This document shows positions 1 through 8,837 of a stretch of 64,000 nt of DNA, one piece after another. A program made the position numbers and the translations under genes. The notes below the pieces were generated by a model. It was not told the DNA's origin and made no database searches. It was given only the letters and a program-made list of their open reading frames with translations. Every line of letters starts with the position of its first letter. Position 1 is the stretch's first letter. The stretch is from an uncultured Flavobacteriales bacterium (GTDB lineage: Bacteria; Bacteroidota; Bacteroidia; CAIKAF01), in NCBI GenBank assembly GCA_903837495.1, contig CAILUT010000047.1:1-64000 (forward strand), in the 5' to 3' direction.

Positions 1-113
1 AGCTCCCAAAATTGAAAGCTAAAAATTACATCTAACATAAACAGTTATGGCAATTGGTACTTTTGATTGAATTGGATTAAAAAATTTGACGACAGTATAA
101 TAGCACGACCGCA

Positions 114-167
114 TAACAGCGCACAAGCGCAACCCGAAAAGGGTATGCGCCTGTGCGCAAAACGTTA
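114..167. repeat. attC-like imperfect hairpin (left cassette boundary)
   Basis: The segment begins TAAC and ends GTTA. Its two halves form a long imperfect palindrome: AGCGCACAAGCGC on the left pairs with GCGCCTGTGCGC on the right, closing on ACCC-GAAAA-GGGT. The next ten bases boundary-inward, GTTACCTGCA at 164-173, recur in inverted orientation as TGCAGGTAAC at 1725-1734, just before the second such element. The layout resembles integron attC or other recombination-folded cassette boundaries. The classical GTTRRRY core is not matched, so the family assignment is inference. Confidence 0.55.
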
Positions 168-197
168 CCTGCAAGCAAAAAATAAAAAACACCAACA

Positions 198-383
198 ATG
201 AGAGTAAATGAATATTACATTAAAGCAAGGCTAATGCCCGCTATCATTACATCAATTCCAATTTTGAGCTTTTACTATTTTGGACTTAGTAAAAAATTGG
301 GAGAATATATGTCTTTTTTGGAAGGTTACAGTATAAAAAATCAAATTAGAGAGAAAATTAAAATAGCTAGCACCTCAAAATAA
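198..383 (+). pseudogene. Truncated N-terminus of a hypothetical membrane protein
   Basis: This 61-codon ORF begins with ATG a few bases inside the cassette boundary. The first 30 or so residues (NEYYIKARLMPAIITSIPI) contain one hydrophobic segment, then a lysine-rich tail that stops abruptly. The start looks like that of longer uncharacterised Bacteroidota membrane proteins seen in accessory regions, recalled from memory, so this is probably a remnant rather than a complete gene. A genuine small single-pass protein cannot be excluded. No function can be assigned. Base composition is AT-rich, like the rest of the 1-1860 patch and unlike the chromosome downstream. Confidence 0.4.
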
Positions 384-450
384 GTTTTACCCAAGTTTTT
401 AATAAAGAAGGATTACCTTTACACAATTAGTATCTTCTAAACAAATAAAT

Positions 451-1720
451 ATGAAAATTTCACAAAGCAAATTGATCTGTTTGTCCATACTGGCTAAACC
501 TCTTTTATATAGTTCTCTTCCGTTTATTTTTACACTTTTTACTTTTTCATCTGTTTCAGCTCAACAAAGGCTTCTTTCTATAAAAAAATACGATTATAAT
601 TTACCAAATATTGGAGATTCAAGTGTGTTCATCTATGGAAATAACCCCGGAACTTTATCCTCAAATGAACCAGTTTTTGAATTTGATGGAACTTTTTTCA
701 ATTGGTTTTACATAAAACCATTAATTAAATGTGATATAGAATATAGATTTGGAGGTTCATCATCTACACCATTCGATACAATAAATTATCAGTTAACCGC
801 TGGCTTGGTTACATCCAACGAAAGCACTTTGAATCCCACGAAAAATTTATACGCCTACAATACAAACAACAACCTTGTTAGTAGCGAAAAACAAGTGCTT
901 TACAGTTTTAGTCCCAATTGGCAAACAGAATCTAAAGAAGAAAATGAATATTATTCAAATGGTCTCAAAAGTGAAACACGAAGATTTTAGTGACCAAATC
1001 TTACTGATATCTATCGATTCTATGTTCTACAATAATAACAATAAGTTGATAAAATTTAAAAAAACCGAATTTAATATATCCACCGGACAACCTACTACTA
1101 TTTTTGAATCAATTATCAGTTACAATGGAAATGAGGTAAGTAATGTGAAAACCTTTTTTGGCAACAGTTTTACTTTTTTCAACTTGCAATTAAATTGGGA
1201 TATAGATTATAACTATGTAGCAGGAAAGGTCAATCAAATAACAGGAACAGGTATAGGTGGAGAAATGGTATTGATTGATTATACCTATGATAATTTGAAT
1301 CAAAAAATTCGTTCTGTGATAGGTTATAAAAATGGTGCATTAGATAGAAAGGAAGAATATGAATATGACAACAATGGATTTATTACTAAAGAAAAGCTTC
1401 AAACAAGTTCTTCACCCGGTGTTTTGTATGTAACTAATGAAAACAAATTCTACTATGAACAAAGCACTACATCAACAGGTATTTATGAAAATTCAAATTC
1501 ATTTTTTTCTGTATTTCCAAATCCGGCATCTGACCAAATTACTATAGAGACCAATGAATATTTAATGGGTAATGAATTCGCTATTTATAATTCGATTGGA
1601 AAATCTGTTCGTAAAGGTTCGATTACAACTAAAGAAACTATTGTAAATTTAAATGACTTAGCGACCGGAATTTATATATTAAGCATAAATAATCAAATAT
1701 ATAAAGTAATTAAGCAATAA
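451..1720 (+). pseudogene. Secreted protein with type IX sorting domain, frameshifted
   Basis: Two overlapping ORFs, 451-990 and 875-1720, read as one protein if a single frame change is allowed near 970-990: the first ends SETRRF-stop and the second continues SDQILLISIDS. The N-terminus has a signal peptide ending FSSVSAQQ. The middle resembles YD/RHS-like or 'KEEYEYDNNGF' repetitive surface proteins. The C-terminus (FFSVFPNPASDQITIETN to GIYILSINNQIYKVIKQ) is a type A C-terminal domain for type IX secretion, which exports proteins across the outer membrane. The gene lies between two cassette-like boundaries and is strongly AT-rich. The break may be a real mutation, a programmed shift or a sequencing error. 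The precise function is unknown. Confidence 0.65.
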
Positions 1721-1730
1721 AGCCTGCAGG

Positions 1731-1856
1731 TAACAGCACCTACAAAAAATTGCCGGTTCAGTGGTTAAATGAAGCTTTGTGCTTCGTATCAAGTTCAGTG
1801 GTGGCAGACAGTTTTGTGCTCCGAAATCGCCAACTTCTTCTAGCTGCAAACCGTTA
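1731..1856. repeat. Second TAAC...GTTA boundary element
   Basis: This 126-bp non-coding segment starts TAAC, directly after TGCAGG, and ends GTTA in CAAACCGTTAGCGG. It contains a central hairpin GAAGC-TTTGT-GCTTC flanked by two direct copies of GTTCAGTGGT. Similar spacers between single-gene units are familiar to me from accessory regions of Bacteroidota genomes, but I cannot name a formal family. With 114-167 it brackets the unit that carries the frameshifted cargo gene. The rest of the gap up to 1890 shows nothing else recognisable. Confidence 0.5.
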
Positions 1857-1896
1857 GCGGTAATTTTCCATACAGATCAATCAAGGAGTCAGGCTT

Positions 1897-2178
1897 TGCA
1901 CCCTAAAGGGTGTAAAAATAGACTCAAGCCCCGAATTTGTACCTGAAAGGGTATACTATAAACGTGAGAAGGGCAAAAACAGCCCAAATTCAGCCGGAAT
2001 GCCCTTAGGTTGTCAAGCGCTGGTGATTCTTTAGAAGCTGAGGCCAGAGCGTCTAAACAGCGCGATTGCCGTTTGCTTTTGGATTTCCCGTTTCTGATGC
2101 GTGGTATGGTTTTCACTAAATACACCCGAACGGGTGCAAGTTAAAAAGAATCCTTACCTTTGTACCCCAAAGGGTGTA
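1897..2178. promoter_or_regulatory. Four 18-bp palindromic operators upstream of hipB
   Basis: Four sites of exactly 18 bp share the pattern TRYACCY-N4-GGGTRYA: TGCACCCTAAAGGGTGTA (1897-1914), TGTACCTGAAAGGGTATA (1938-1955), TACACCCGAACGGGTGCA (2121-2138) and TGTACCCCAAAGGGTGTA (2161-2178). The last overlaps the putative -7 element and ends two bases before the hipB ATG, a position that would block transcription. Other hipB operons are known to be autorepressed through multiple palindromic operators. That the HTH protein encoded immediately downstream binds these sites is inference. Confidence 0.8.
2155..2162 (+). promoter_or_regulatory. -7 promoter element for the hip operon
   Basis: TACCTTTG matches the Bacteroidota -7 consensus TAnnTTTG. 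It lies 18 bp before the ATG at 2181, which implies a very short leader, and overlaps the start of operator 4. No convincing -33 element was identified. Confidence 0.55.
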
Positions 2179-2180
2179 CT

Positions 2181-2390
2181 ATGAGTCTATCAGACTTTGT
2201 AAAAGACAAACGCAAAACGGTGAAGCTCACCCAGCCCGAGCTGGCCGAAAAGGCCGGGGTAGGCTTGCGTTTTATCCGTGAACTGGAACAAGGCAAGGAA
2301 ACCTTGCGGCTGGATAAGGTAAACCAGGTACTGCAACTTTTCGGCTACGAGGTAGGGGCCGTTCCCAAAACCGCCACAGCCGATTCCTGA
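2181..2390 (+). CDS. hipB: HipB-like HTH antitoxin/repressor
   Basis: A 69-residue XRE-type helix-turn-helix protein. The core KLTQPELAEKAGVGLRFIRE gives helices 2-3 of the fold, followed by LEQGKETLRLDKVNQVLQLFGY, as in HipB and y4mF-type antitoxins. The track extends it to a TTG at 2160, but that would place the start inside operator 4 and the -7 element, so the ATG at 2181 is preferred. It is first in an operon with a HipA N-domain gene (23 nt gap) and a HipA kinase gene. Its expected role is DNA binding at the four upstream palindromes and neutralisation of the kinase. The C-terminal tail is short. Confidence 0.88.
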   Translation: MSLSDFVKDKRKTVKLTQPELAEKAGVGLRFIRELEQGKETLRLDKVNQVLQLFGYEVGAVPKTATADS

Positions 2391-2413
2391 TTCAAAATTC
2401 CAGATTCAACCAA

Positions 2414-2746
2414 GTGCGTAAAGCTGCCATAAAAATAGAAGCTCAATTAGCCGGATGGCTCACTCAAGATGAGCAAGGGTATCATTTTATGTACGACCAG
2501 GCGTATGCAGCACAACCGGGAGCCCGACCGGCAAGTTTAACCTTGCCGCTGCGTGAAGCACCTTACACATCAAATGTATTGTTCCCTTTTTTTGATGGCC
2601 TGATACCGGAAGGTTGGTTGCTGGATATAGCAGAAAAAAACTGGAAACTGAATCCGAGAGATCGAATGGGATTATTGCTGGCATGCTGTAAAGATTGCAT
2701 CGGCGCAGTGAGTGTGGAGGAAGTTAAAGAGGAGGATACACCATGA
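2414..2746 (+). CDS. hipS: HipS-like protein (free HipA N-terminal domain)
   Basis: This 110-residue protein starts at GTG. It matches the HipA N-terminal subdomain (Couple_hipA type): YDQAYAAQPGARPASLTLPL, then FPFFDGLIPEGWLLDI, and a terminal CKDCIGAVSV. In classical HipA this module is fused to the kinase; here it is separate and overlaps the kinase gene by four bases (ATGA), which implies coupled translation. The length is close to that of HipS in the E. coli HipBST system, where HipS rather than HipB is the main antitoxin. Function by analogy: binds and inhibits the downstream kinase. Confidence 0.82.
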   Translation: MRKAAIKIEAQLAGWLTQDEQGYHFMYDQAYAAQPGARPASLTLPLREAPYTSNVLFPFFDGLIPEGWLLDIAEKNWKLNPRDRMGLLLACCKDCIGAVSVEEVKEEDTP

Positions 2747-3684
2747 GCAACTGTCTGTTTTGTTATCAACCCCTGGCTGAGAACGAGCAGGATTTTCATA
2801 TTTCCTGCTCCAAGAAGATGTTCGGTCAGCCCACTCCGCCAGCGTTGCCCTATACTGATGAAGACCTAGAGCCATTGGCCAAAGAAGTGATACAGAGCCA
2901 AACAGCAGTAACAGGAGTGCAGGCCAAACTGTCCCTGCACATCACCGGCAATACTAAAGAAGTAACAGAACGAAGATTTACCATTGTGGGCTTATGGGGT
3001 GGGTATATTTTGAAACCGCCCACCGCTTTGTATCCGCAATTGCCTGAAGTGGAAGATGTAACCATGCATTTGGCTCAATTAGCCAAAATAAAAACTGCAC
3101 CACATAGTTTAATTCGTCTGCAATCGGGCAACCTGACGTATCTAACCAAGCGGATAGACCGAACCAAAAAGGGCAAATTGGCCATGGAAGACATGTGCCA
3201 ACTTACCGAACGGCTTACGGAGGACAAATACCAAGGCAGCTATGAGCAGATTGCTAAAGTCATTCAAAGGTATTCAGCAACTCCCGGATTGGATTTGGTG
3301 AACTTTTTTGAACTGCTGATCTTCTCTTTCCTAACGGGAAACGCCGATATGCATTTGAAGAATTTCTCCTTACTGGAGCAGCCGGGTTTGGGCATGACGT
3401 TGTCACCAGCTTACGATTTGGTGAATACCGTTTTGGTTAATCCGGCCGATAAAGAAGAAATGGCATTAACCCTAAATGGGCGAAAGAAAAAACTGAATAA
3501 ACAAGACTTTGTGGCGGCCATGAACACCTTAAAGATGGACGGAAAGCAACAGGATAACATCTTTACTAAGATGGCAAAGGCCCTACCTCAATGGCTGGAA
3601 TTGATCGACAGGAGTTTCATGACAGATGAATTCAAAGAAGGGTATAAAATCATTTTAACAGAACGAACTGGGCGCGTGCTGTAG
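2743..3684 (+). CDS. hipT: HipT-like serine/threonine kinase toxin
   Basis: A 313-residue HipA-family kinase. The N-terminus has a CLFC...HISC cluster, perhaps zinc binding. A glycine-rich loop follows (AVTGVQAK, residues 55-61), then an ATP-site lysine in YILKPP (K91). The catalytic segment is TGNADMHLKNFSLL (D202, K206, N207) and the metal-binding aspartate lies in SPAYDLVN (D225). HipA/HipT kinases inactivate aminoacyl-tRNA synthetases by phosphorylation; the target here is unknown. The loop reads A-V-T where HipT has S-I-S, so only Thr57 could act as phosphoacceptor there. A separate HipS-like gene precedes it, matching the HipBST layout. Confidence 0.85.
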   Translation: MSNCLFCYQPLAENEQDFHISCSKKMFGQPTPPALPYTDEDLEPLAKEVIQSQTAVTGVQAKLSLHITGNTKEVTERRFTIVGLWGGYILKPPTALYPQLPEVEDVTMHLAQLAKIKTAPHSLIRLQSGNLTYLTKRIDRTKKGKLAMEDMCQLTERLTEDKYQGSYEQIAKVIQRYSATPGLDLVNFFELLIFSFLTGNADMHLKNFSLLEQPGLGMTLSPAYDLVNTVLVNPADKEEMALTLNGRKKKLNKQDFVAAMNTLKMDGKQQDNIFTKMAKALPQWLELIDRSFMTDEFKEGYKIILTERTGRVL

Positions 3685-3780
3685 ATGCTCGTTTTAGGGG
3701 CTTGATCCAAATTTATAAAATGCAATGCAGTCTTAGTAAAGGCTGACCAAGACTCAATCTTGTCTATTTCCCCCCAAGCC

Positions 3781-3928
3781 CCCCCGCCGCCCGCGGTGGG
3801 GATGGACCAGGGTTGCCCGCAAAGCCCGAACGGCGGGCTGCGCCAGGCGCAGGGGGCGACCTTGGGAGCCACCCGAAGCCGGCTGCAGCCCCCCGTTCGG
3901 GCTGCGGACTACCCAAGGACAGCCCCTA
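3781..3928 (-). repeat. GC-rich structured intergenic repeat, copy 1
   Basis: This copy fills most of the 3685-4067 gap. Read on the minus strand, it contains GGTGGCTCCCAAGGTCGCC, the core shared by all six copies. The core is enclosed by arms GCCCGAACGG (3824-3833) and CCGTTCGGGC (3893-3902), a perfect 10-bp stem. The preceding flank TAGTCCGCAG is also shared with copy 3. Nothing coding is evident here. Confidence 0.8.
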
Positions 3929-4017
3929 AACCGCCCTAAAAATCCCCTTCCCCTTTTTTGCCCCGCTCTGCACTCAGTTCCTTGGGAAAATTCCCCACAA
4001 CTCTGCTTTTTAATCCC

Positions 4018-4025
4018 TATTTTTG
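4018..4025 (+). promoter_or_regulatory. -7 promoter element for icmF
   Basis: TATTTTTG matches TAnnTTTG and lies about 43-50 bp before the preferred ATG. No clear -33 TTTG was found at the expected spacing. Confidence 0.45.
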
Positions 4026-4067
4026 CGCGGAACGAGGGCCCGCCCTCCGACCCATTTACTTTTGCTG

Positions 4068-7000
4068 ATGCCTATGGAAACCACGCCTTACAGCCCCAAA
4101 CATAAAATACGCATTGTTACTGCCGCCGCCCTGTTCGACGGACACGATGCGGCCATCAATATTATGCGCCGCATTATTCAAGCCAGCGGTGCTGAAGTGA
4201 TTCACCTGGGCCACGATCGCTCTGTGCAAGAAGTCGTGCAAACTGCCCTGCAAGAAGATGCCAATGCCATTGCCATGACTTCGTACCAAGGCGGGCACAT
4301 GGAGTATTTTACTTACATGTACGACCTGCTGAAGGAACACGGGGCCGAACACATTAAAATTTTTGGCGGGGGCGGGGGCGTGATTCTGCCCGAAGAAATT
4401 GAACAACTGCACGCCCACGGAATTGAACGCATTTACAGCCCCGACGACGGCCGATCCCTAGGCCTGCAAGGCATGATCAACGACCTGCTGCGCCGCTGCG
4501 ATTACGCCATAGGCGAATCCATTGCCCATGAATTGACCGAATGGAAACAGGGAAATCCCTCCTTTCGCTGCCTGGCCCGACTGATTTCGGCCGCTGAAAA
4601 TTTTGGCGATGCCCATGCCGAGGCCCTGAAACCCATTCTGAGCGCCGGCGAATCGGCCAAAGTTCCCGTGCTGGGAATTACTGGCACCGGCGGAGCCGGA
4701 AAAAGCTCGCTGGTGGATGAACTGGTGCGCCGATTCCTGCTCGATTTTCCCGATAAAACCATGGCCATTGTTTCGGTGGACCCCAGCAAACGCAAAACCG
4801 GCGGAGCCCTGCTGGGCGATCGGATCCGCATGAACGCCATTAACCATCCCCGCGTTTTTATGCGCTCCATGGCCACCCGGCAAAGCAACCTGGCCCTGAG
4901 CCGGTACGTGAAGGAGTCCATTTGCATTCTGAAAGCCGCCCGCTTCGATTTGATTGTGCTGGAAACCAGCGGAATTGGACAAAGCGATACCGAAATTACT
5001 GAGCATGCCGATTATTCCCTGTACGTGATGACGCCCGAATACGGAGCCGCCACCCAGCTGGAAAAAATCGATATGCTGGATTTTGCCGATGCCATTGCCC
5101 TGAATAAATTCGATAAGCGCGGAGCCCTGGACGCCCTGCGCGACGTGCGCAAGCAATACAAACGCAACCACCAACTTTGGGAAGCCGACGACGATTCTTT
5201 GCCCGTGCTGGGAACCATTGCCTCGCAGTTCAACGACCCCGGAATGAACGCCCTGTACCGCAAGGTCATGGACGGCCTCTCGGCCAAAACCGGAGCCCAG
5301 CTGAACAGCGGCTTGGAAATAAGCCGGGAAATGTCGGAGAAAATTTACATCATTCCCCCGCACCGCACCCGATACCTAAGCGAAATATCAGAGGCCAACC
5401 GGCAGTACAACCGCTGGGCAGAACAGCAAGCCGAGGCCGCCGAAAAAATATATGCCCTGGAGCAATCCTTGCAGATTTTGAGCGCCAAAGGCCAAGGCGA
5501 TTCGCCAACTTATGCCGCTTTAGCACAGGTGCGTGAGCAGCTGGAGCTCGATTTGGACGGACGCAACCGCAAACTCCTAGAGCAATTCCCCGAACTGGTG
5601 GAACGCTTTAAGCAAGATGAATTTGTGTTTCAGGTAAGGGGAAAAGACATACGCATGGCTACCCACAGCCTGAGCTTGTCGCAAACCCGCATTCCCAAAG
5701 TGTCTTCGCCCAGATTTCGAGGTTGGGGCGATCGGCTGCGTTGGATGCTGCAAGAAAACTTTCCCGGATATTTTCCTTACACCTCTGGGGTGTTTCCCTT
5801 TAAACGCGACGGAGAAGATCCCACGCGGATGTTTGCCGGGGAAGGCGGTCCTGAACGCACCAACCGCCGCTTTCACTACGTGTCGAAAGGGCTGCCCGCA
5901 GCTCGGCTTTCCACCGCCTTTGATTCGGTTACCCTGTACGGCAACGACCCCGGCTACCGCCCCGATATTTACGGGAAAATCGGGAATTCGGGCGTGTCCA
6001 TTTGCTGCTTAGACGATGCCAAGAAATTGTATTCCGGCTTTGATTTGAGCGCTCCCAGCACCTCGGTATCCATGACCATCAACGGTCCGGCGGCCATGCT
6101 TACGGCCTTCTTTATGAACGCCGCCGTGGACCAACAGTGCGAAAAATACATTCAAGAACAAGGTTTGGAGGAATCGGTTCGGGCAAAAATCGCCGAACTG
6201 TATGCGAAAAAAGGATTGACCTCCCCCAGCTACCACGGCGAACTGCCCGAAGGCAACGATGGACTGGGCTTGATGCTGCTGGGCGTAACCGGCGATGAGG
6301 TGCTGCCCGCCGAGGTGTACCAACGCATCCGCGAGCAAACGTTGGCGGCAGTGCGGGGAACGGTTCAGGCCGATATTTTGAAAGAGGACCAAGCCCAAAA
6401 CACCTGCATCTTTTCCACCGAATTTAGCCTGCGCCTGATGGGCGACATGCAGCAATTCTTTATTTGGAAAGGCATTCGCAATTTTTATTCGGTTTCCATT
6501 TCGGGTTACCACATAGCCGAAGCCGGGGCCAACCCCATTTCGCAATTGGCGTTTACCTTGGCCAATGGCTTTACTTATGTGGAGTACTACCGTTCTCGGG
6601 GCATGGAGATCGATGCCTTTGCGCCCAACCTAAGTTTCTTTTTCAGCAACGGCATGGATCCCGAGTACGCGGTGCTGGGCCGGGTGGCCCGCCGCATTTG
6701 GTCTAAAGCCATGAAAAACATGTACCAGGCTCAGGAACGCAGTCAAATGTTGAAGTACCACATTCAAACCTCGGGCCGTTCCTTGCATGCGCAAGAAATC
6801 GACTTCAACGACATACGCACCACCTTGCAAGCCTTGTATGCCATTTACGACAACTGCCAAAGCCTGCACACCAACGCATACGACGAAGCCATTACCACGC
6901 CCACCGAAGAATCGGTGCGCCGGGCCATGGCCATTCAGCTCATCATCAACAAAGAATTGGGCCTGGCCAAAAACGAAAATTCCCTGCAAGGTTCGTTCAT

Positions 7001-7454
7001 AATCGAGGAACTGACCGATTTGGTGGAAGAGGCCGTGTACTTAGAGTTTGACCGGATTACAGAACGCGGAGGGGTGCTGGGCGCCATGGAAACCATGTAT
7101 CAGCGCGGAAAAATTCAGGAAGAAAGCCTGTATTACGAGACCCTGAAGCATACGGGCGAATACCCCATTGTGGGCGTAAATACCTTTTTGAGTTCCAAGG
7201 GTTCGCCTACGGTTCGGCCGGGCGAGGTAATTCGTTCCACCACCGAGGAAAAAGAATGGCAAATTAAAACCTGCGAATTTCAGCAGGGCTTCCGTGTTGA
7301 ACAGGCCCAAAATGCCTTGTTGGCCTTGCAGGAAGCCGCCGTACAAAACCGAAACATGTTTGAAGTCTTAATGGAAACCGCCAAAGTATGTACCCTAGGT
7401 CAAATAACCCAGGCCTTATTTGAGGTGGGTGGGCAGTACCGACGCAACATGTAA
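4068..7454 (+). CDS. icmF: IcmF, fused isobutyryl-CoA mutase
   Basis: This 1128-residue fusion interconverts isobutyryl-CoA and n-butyryl-CoA using adenosylcobalamin. Domains in order: a B12-binding Rossmann domain (DGHDA with cobalt-ligand His26, and the [12 protein letters not shown] segment), a MeaB-type GTPase chaperone ([12 protein letters not shown] near residue 203) and the mutase TIM barrel from about residue 560. The segments [19 protein letters not shown] and [17 protein letters not shown] are typical of IcmF rather than methylmalonyl-CoA mutase. The track starts at a TTG at 4023, inside the promoter element; ATG 4068 (or 4074) fits the family N-terminus. A B12-uptake operon lies near 50 kb. 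Some IcmF enzymes prefer pivalyl-CoA, so the substrate is not certain. Confidence 0.93.
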   Translation: MPMETTPYSPKHKIRIVTAAALFDGHDAAINIMRRIIQASGAEVIHLGHDRSVQEVVQTALQEDANAIAMTSYQGGHMEYFTYMYDLLKEHGAEHIKIFGGGGGVILPEEIEQLHAHGIERIYSPDDGRSLGLQGMINDLLRRCDYAIGESIAHELTEWKQGNPSFRCLARLISAAENFGDAHAEALKPILSAGESAKVPVLGITGTGGAGKSSLVDELVRRFLLDFPDKTMAIVSVDPSKRKTGGALLGDRIRMNAINHPRVFMRSMATRQSNLALSRYVKESICILKAARFDLIVLETSGIGQSDTEITEHADYSLYVMTPEYGAATQLEKIDMLDFADAIALNKFDKRGALDALRDVRKQYKRNHQLWEADDDSLPVLGTIASQFNDPGMNALYRKVMDGLSAKTGAQLNSGLEISREMSEKIYIIPPHRTRYLSEISEANRQYNRWAEQQAEAAEKIYALEQSLQILSAKGQGDSPTYAALAQVREQLELDLDGRNRKLLEQFPELVERFKQDEFVFQVRGKDIRMATHSLSLSQTRIPKVSSPRFRGWGDRLRWMLQENFPGYFPYTSGVFPFKRDGEDPTRMFAGEGGPERTNRRFHYVSKGLPAARLSTAFDSVTLYGNDPGYRPDIYGKIGNSGVSICCLDDAKKLYSGFDLSAPSTSVSMTINGPAAMLTAFFMNAAVDQQCEKYIQEQGLEESVRAKIAELYAKKGLTSPSYHGELPEGNDGLGLMLLGVTGDEVLPAEVYQRIREQTLAAVRGTVQADILKEDQAQNTCIFSTEFSLRLMGDMQQFFIWKGIRNFYSVSISGYHIAEAGANPISQLAFTLANGFTYVEYYRSRGMEIDAFAPNLSFFFSNGMDPEYAVLGRVARRIWSKAMKNMYQAQERSQMLKYHIQTSGRSLHAQEIDFNDIRTTLQALYAIYDNCQSLHTNAYDEAITTPTEESVRRAMAIQLIINKELGLAKNENSLQGSFIIEELTDLVEEAVYLEFDRITERGGVLGAMETMYQRGKIQEESLYYETLKHTGEYPIVGVNTFLSSKGSPTVRPGEVIRSTTEEKEWQIKTCEFQQGFRVEQAQNALLALQEAAVQNRNMFEVLMETAKVCTLGQITQALFEVGGQYRRNM

Positions 7455-7503
7455 TGCAAAACCCCGTTCATTCTGTTACCTTTACCAAAATTTTAAAAAA
7501 AAC

Positions 7504-8262
7504 ATGAAATCATTCGCAATTCGGGCCGCAGCGGTCCTGCTTCTCGCCGGTTTCGGCGGAATCGCCTCGGCTCAGAAACTGAGCGGCGACACCAAAAAGG
7601 CTGTTGATGCGCTTACAAAAGGGCAGCAACCCACCTTGGTAACTTTAGATCAAAAGGTAAGCTATGCCGTGGGCATCGATGTGCTTCAGAATTTACGGCA
7701 GGCTGGCTTGCAGATCGATTTGCTTGCTTTTTTGCAGGGCGCCGTTGACGGATTCGACAGCAGCCGCACCAAATTGGTGAAAGAGGGCGAGACCGAAGAG
7801 ATTTTTGCTCAATTTCAAACGGCCATGATGGAGCGTCAAAAGAAGCAGGCCGATGCAGCCGCTTCGGTAAGCATTGAAGCCGGAAAGAAATTCATGGCTG
7901 ATGAGCGCGGCAAACCCGGGATGAACAGCACCGAATCGGGTTTGATGTACGAGGTGGTTAAGCTGGGCGAAGGCCCGCGCCCCACGGCCGAATCGACCGT
8001 AAAGGTGAACTACGAGGGAACCCTGATTGACGGCACCAAGTTTGACAGCAGCTACGACCGCGGAGAGCCGGCCCAATTCCCGCTGGGCGGAGTGATTCGC
8101 GGCTGGACCGAAGGCCTGCAATTGATGCCCGTCGGCTCCACCTTCCGCTTCATCATCCCCGCCGACTTGGCTTACGGCAACAACGCGCCTCCCGGTTCGC
8201 CCATCAAACCCGGCTCAACGCTGGTTTTCAAAGTAGAACTGCTGGAAATCGTCGAAAAATAA
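7504..8262 (+). CDS. FKBP-type peptidyl-prolyl isomerase, periplasmic
   Basis: This 252-residue protein starts at ATG 7504, with a signal peptide (AAAVLLLAGFGGIASAQ). The track start at 7420 would overlap icmF and precede the signal sequence. An FkpA/Mip-type N-terminal dimerisation region (KVSYAVGIDVLQNL to about residue 130) leads into an FKBP domain with VKVNYEGTLIDGTKFDSS, GVIRGWTEGLQLMPVG and IPADLAYG, the active-site segments of the family. It probably assists proline isomerisation and folding of exported proteins. It lies 49 nt after icmF on the same strand, and a strong hairpin terminator follows. No functional link to the mutase is evident. Confidence 0.92.
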   Translation: MKSFAIRAAAVLLLAGFGGIASAQKLSGDTKKAVDALTKGQQPTLVTLDQKVSYAVGIDVLQNLRQAGLQIDLLAFLQGAVDGFDSSRTKLVKEGETEEIFAQFQTAMMERQKKQADAAASVSIEAGKKFMADERGKPGMNSTESGLMYEVVKLGEGPRPTAESTVKVNYEGTLIDGTKFDSSYDRGEPAQFPLGGVIRGWTEGLQLMPVGSTFRFIIPADLAYGNNAPPGSPIKPGSTLVFKVELLEIVEK

Positions 8263-8282
8263 AGCCAGGCCAATCGGCTCGG

Positions 8283-8323
8283 AAGGCGAGAATGGAAGTA
8301 ATTCCGTTTTCGCCTTTTTTTTT
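8283..8323 (+). terminator. Rho-independent terminator after the FKBP gene
   Basis: AAGGCGAGAATGGAA (8283-8297) pairs with TTCCGTTTTCGCCTT (8302-8316) over about 13 of 15 positions, with a GTAA loop, followed by an uninterrupted run of T. Confidence 0.85.
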
Positions 8324-8342
8324 ATGGAGTTGGGTGATTTTT

Positions 8343-8499
8343 TGGGGGGCGCCTTTTCCCGCTTTCACCTGTAGGTCCACCCAGCCCAACCTGTGCAGGG
8401 GCAGCGGCTGCGGTGGCTCCCGGGGTCGCCTCCTCGCCACGCCTGCACCGGGTTGGGCTGGGCGTCCCTGCCGGTTCAATCGGGGGCGCGGGCCGCTCA
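8343..8499 (+). repeat. GC-rich structured intergenic repeat, copy 2
   Basis: The core is CGGTGGCTCCCGGGGTCGCC, inside arms CCCAGCCCAACC (8380-8391) and GGTTGGGCTGGG (8451-8462), a perfect 12-bp stem. An inner stem TGCAGG/CCTGCA adds to it. Outer flanks GCGCC and GGCGC also pair. It occupies the 8324-8561 gap between the terminator and the convergent DUF2805 gene. ORFs called in it are not real. Confidence 0.8.
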
Positions 8500-8561
8500 A
8501 ATAGAAAAACGTACTTTAAAAGGAAAGGACCTCCAATCGAATTCAGAACGAAAATCGAGGG

Positions 8562-8837
8562 CTAAAAGCGTTTGCTTACTTTGTTTCCGCTGATGCTGCG
8601 CTGCATGGCGCTTTTGTGCGGCCCTTCTACAAAGCCCCGCTTGGCCAGGTGCTTGGTGGCCCGGCCCTGCACCCTTGCCCTCCACATGCGAAAGCTGCTG
8701 CCCTTCATTTCGCGGCGCATTAAATCAATCACGTCGCGCTCTGAAAGGCCAAACTGCACTTGAATGGCTTCAAAGGGGGTGCGGTCTTCCCAGGCCATTT
8801 CTATAACTCGGTCAATCTCAACGGGGTTTAACTCCAT
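8562..8837 (-). CDS. DUF2805 / TIGR03643 family small protein
   Basis: This 91-residue protein matches a family recognised as TIGR03643 (DUF2805): ELNPVEIDRVIEMAWEDRTPF, then FGLSERDVIDLMRREMK and FRMWRARVQGRATKH. The first half looks like a helix-turn-helix-type bundle and the tail is basic (Lys/Arg-rich), so nucleic-acid binding is conceivable, but no function is established to my knowledge. It is monocistronic as far as visible and lies between a repeat element and the desaturase gene on the same strand. Nothing in the 150-bp gap to the desaturase stands out. Confidence 0.8.
   Translation of the reverse strand: MELNPVEIDRVIEMAWEDRTPFEAIQVQFGLSERDVIDLMRREMKGSSFRMWRARVQGRATKHLAKRGFVEGPHKSAMQRSISGNKVSKRF

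Noticed and set aside
1889-2125. 78-residue minus-strand ORF over the hip operators
   Set aside because: It runs through three of the four palindromic operators and has no recognisable domain.
1-4020. Prophage or insertion sequence in the accessory patch
   Set aside because: No transposase, integrase or phage structural gene was found in the first 4 kb.
4458-5363. 301-residue antisense ORF within icmF
   Set aside because: Composition is the usual reverse-frame shadow of a GC-rich gene (Gly/His/Gln-rich), with no domain and no promoter.
8343-8499. GGTTCAATC in repeat copy 2, considered as a tRNA T-arm
   Set aside because: No acceptor or anticodon arms fit around it, and the other five copies do not keep the motif.
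8228-8685. Small ORFs in the GC-rich region at 8.2-8.7 kb
   Set aside because: They are translations of the structured repeat and of the antisense of the DUF2805 gene, with no consistent start or domain.
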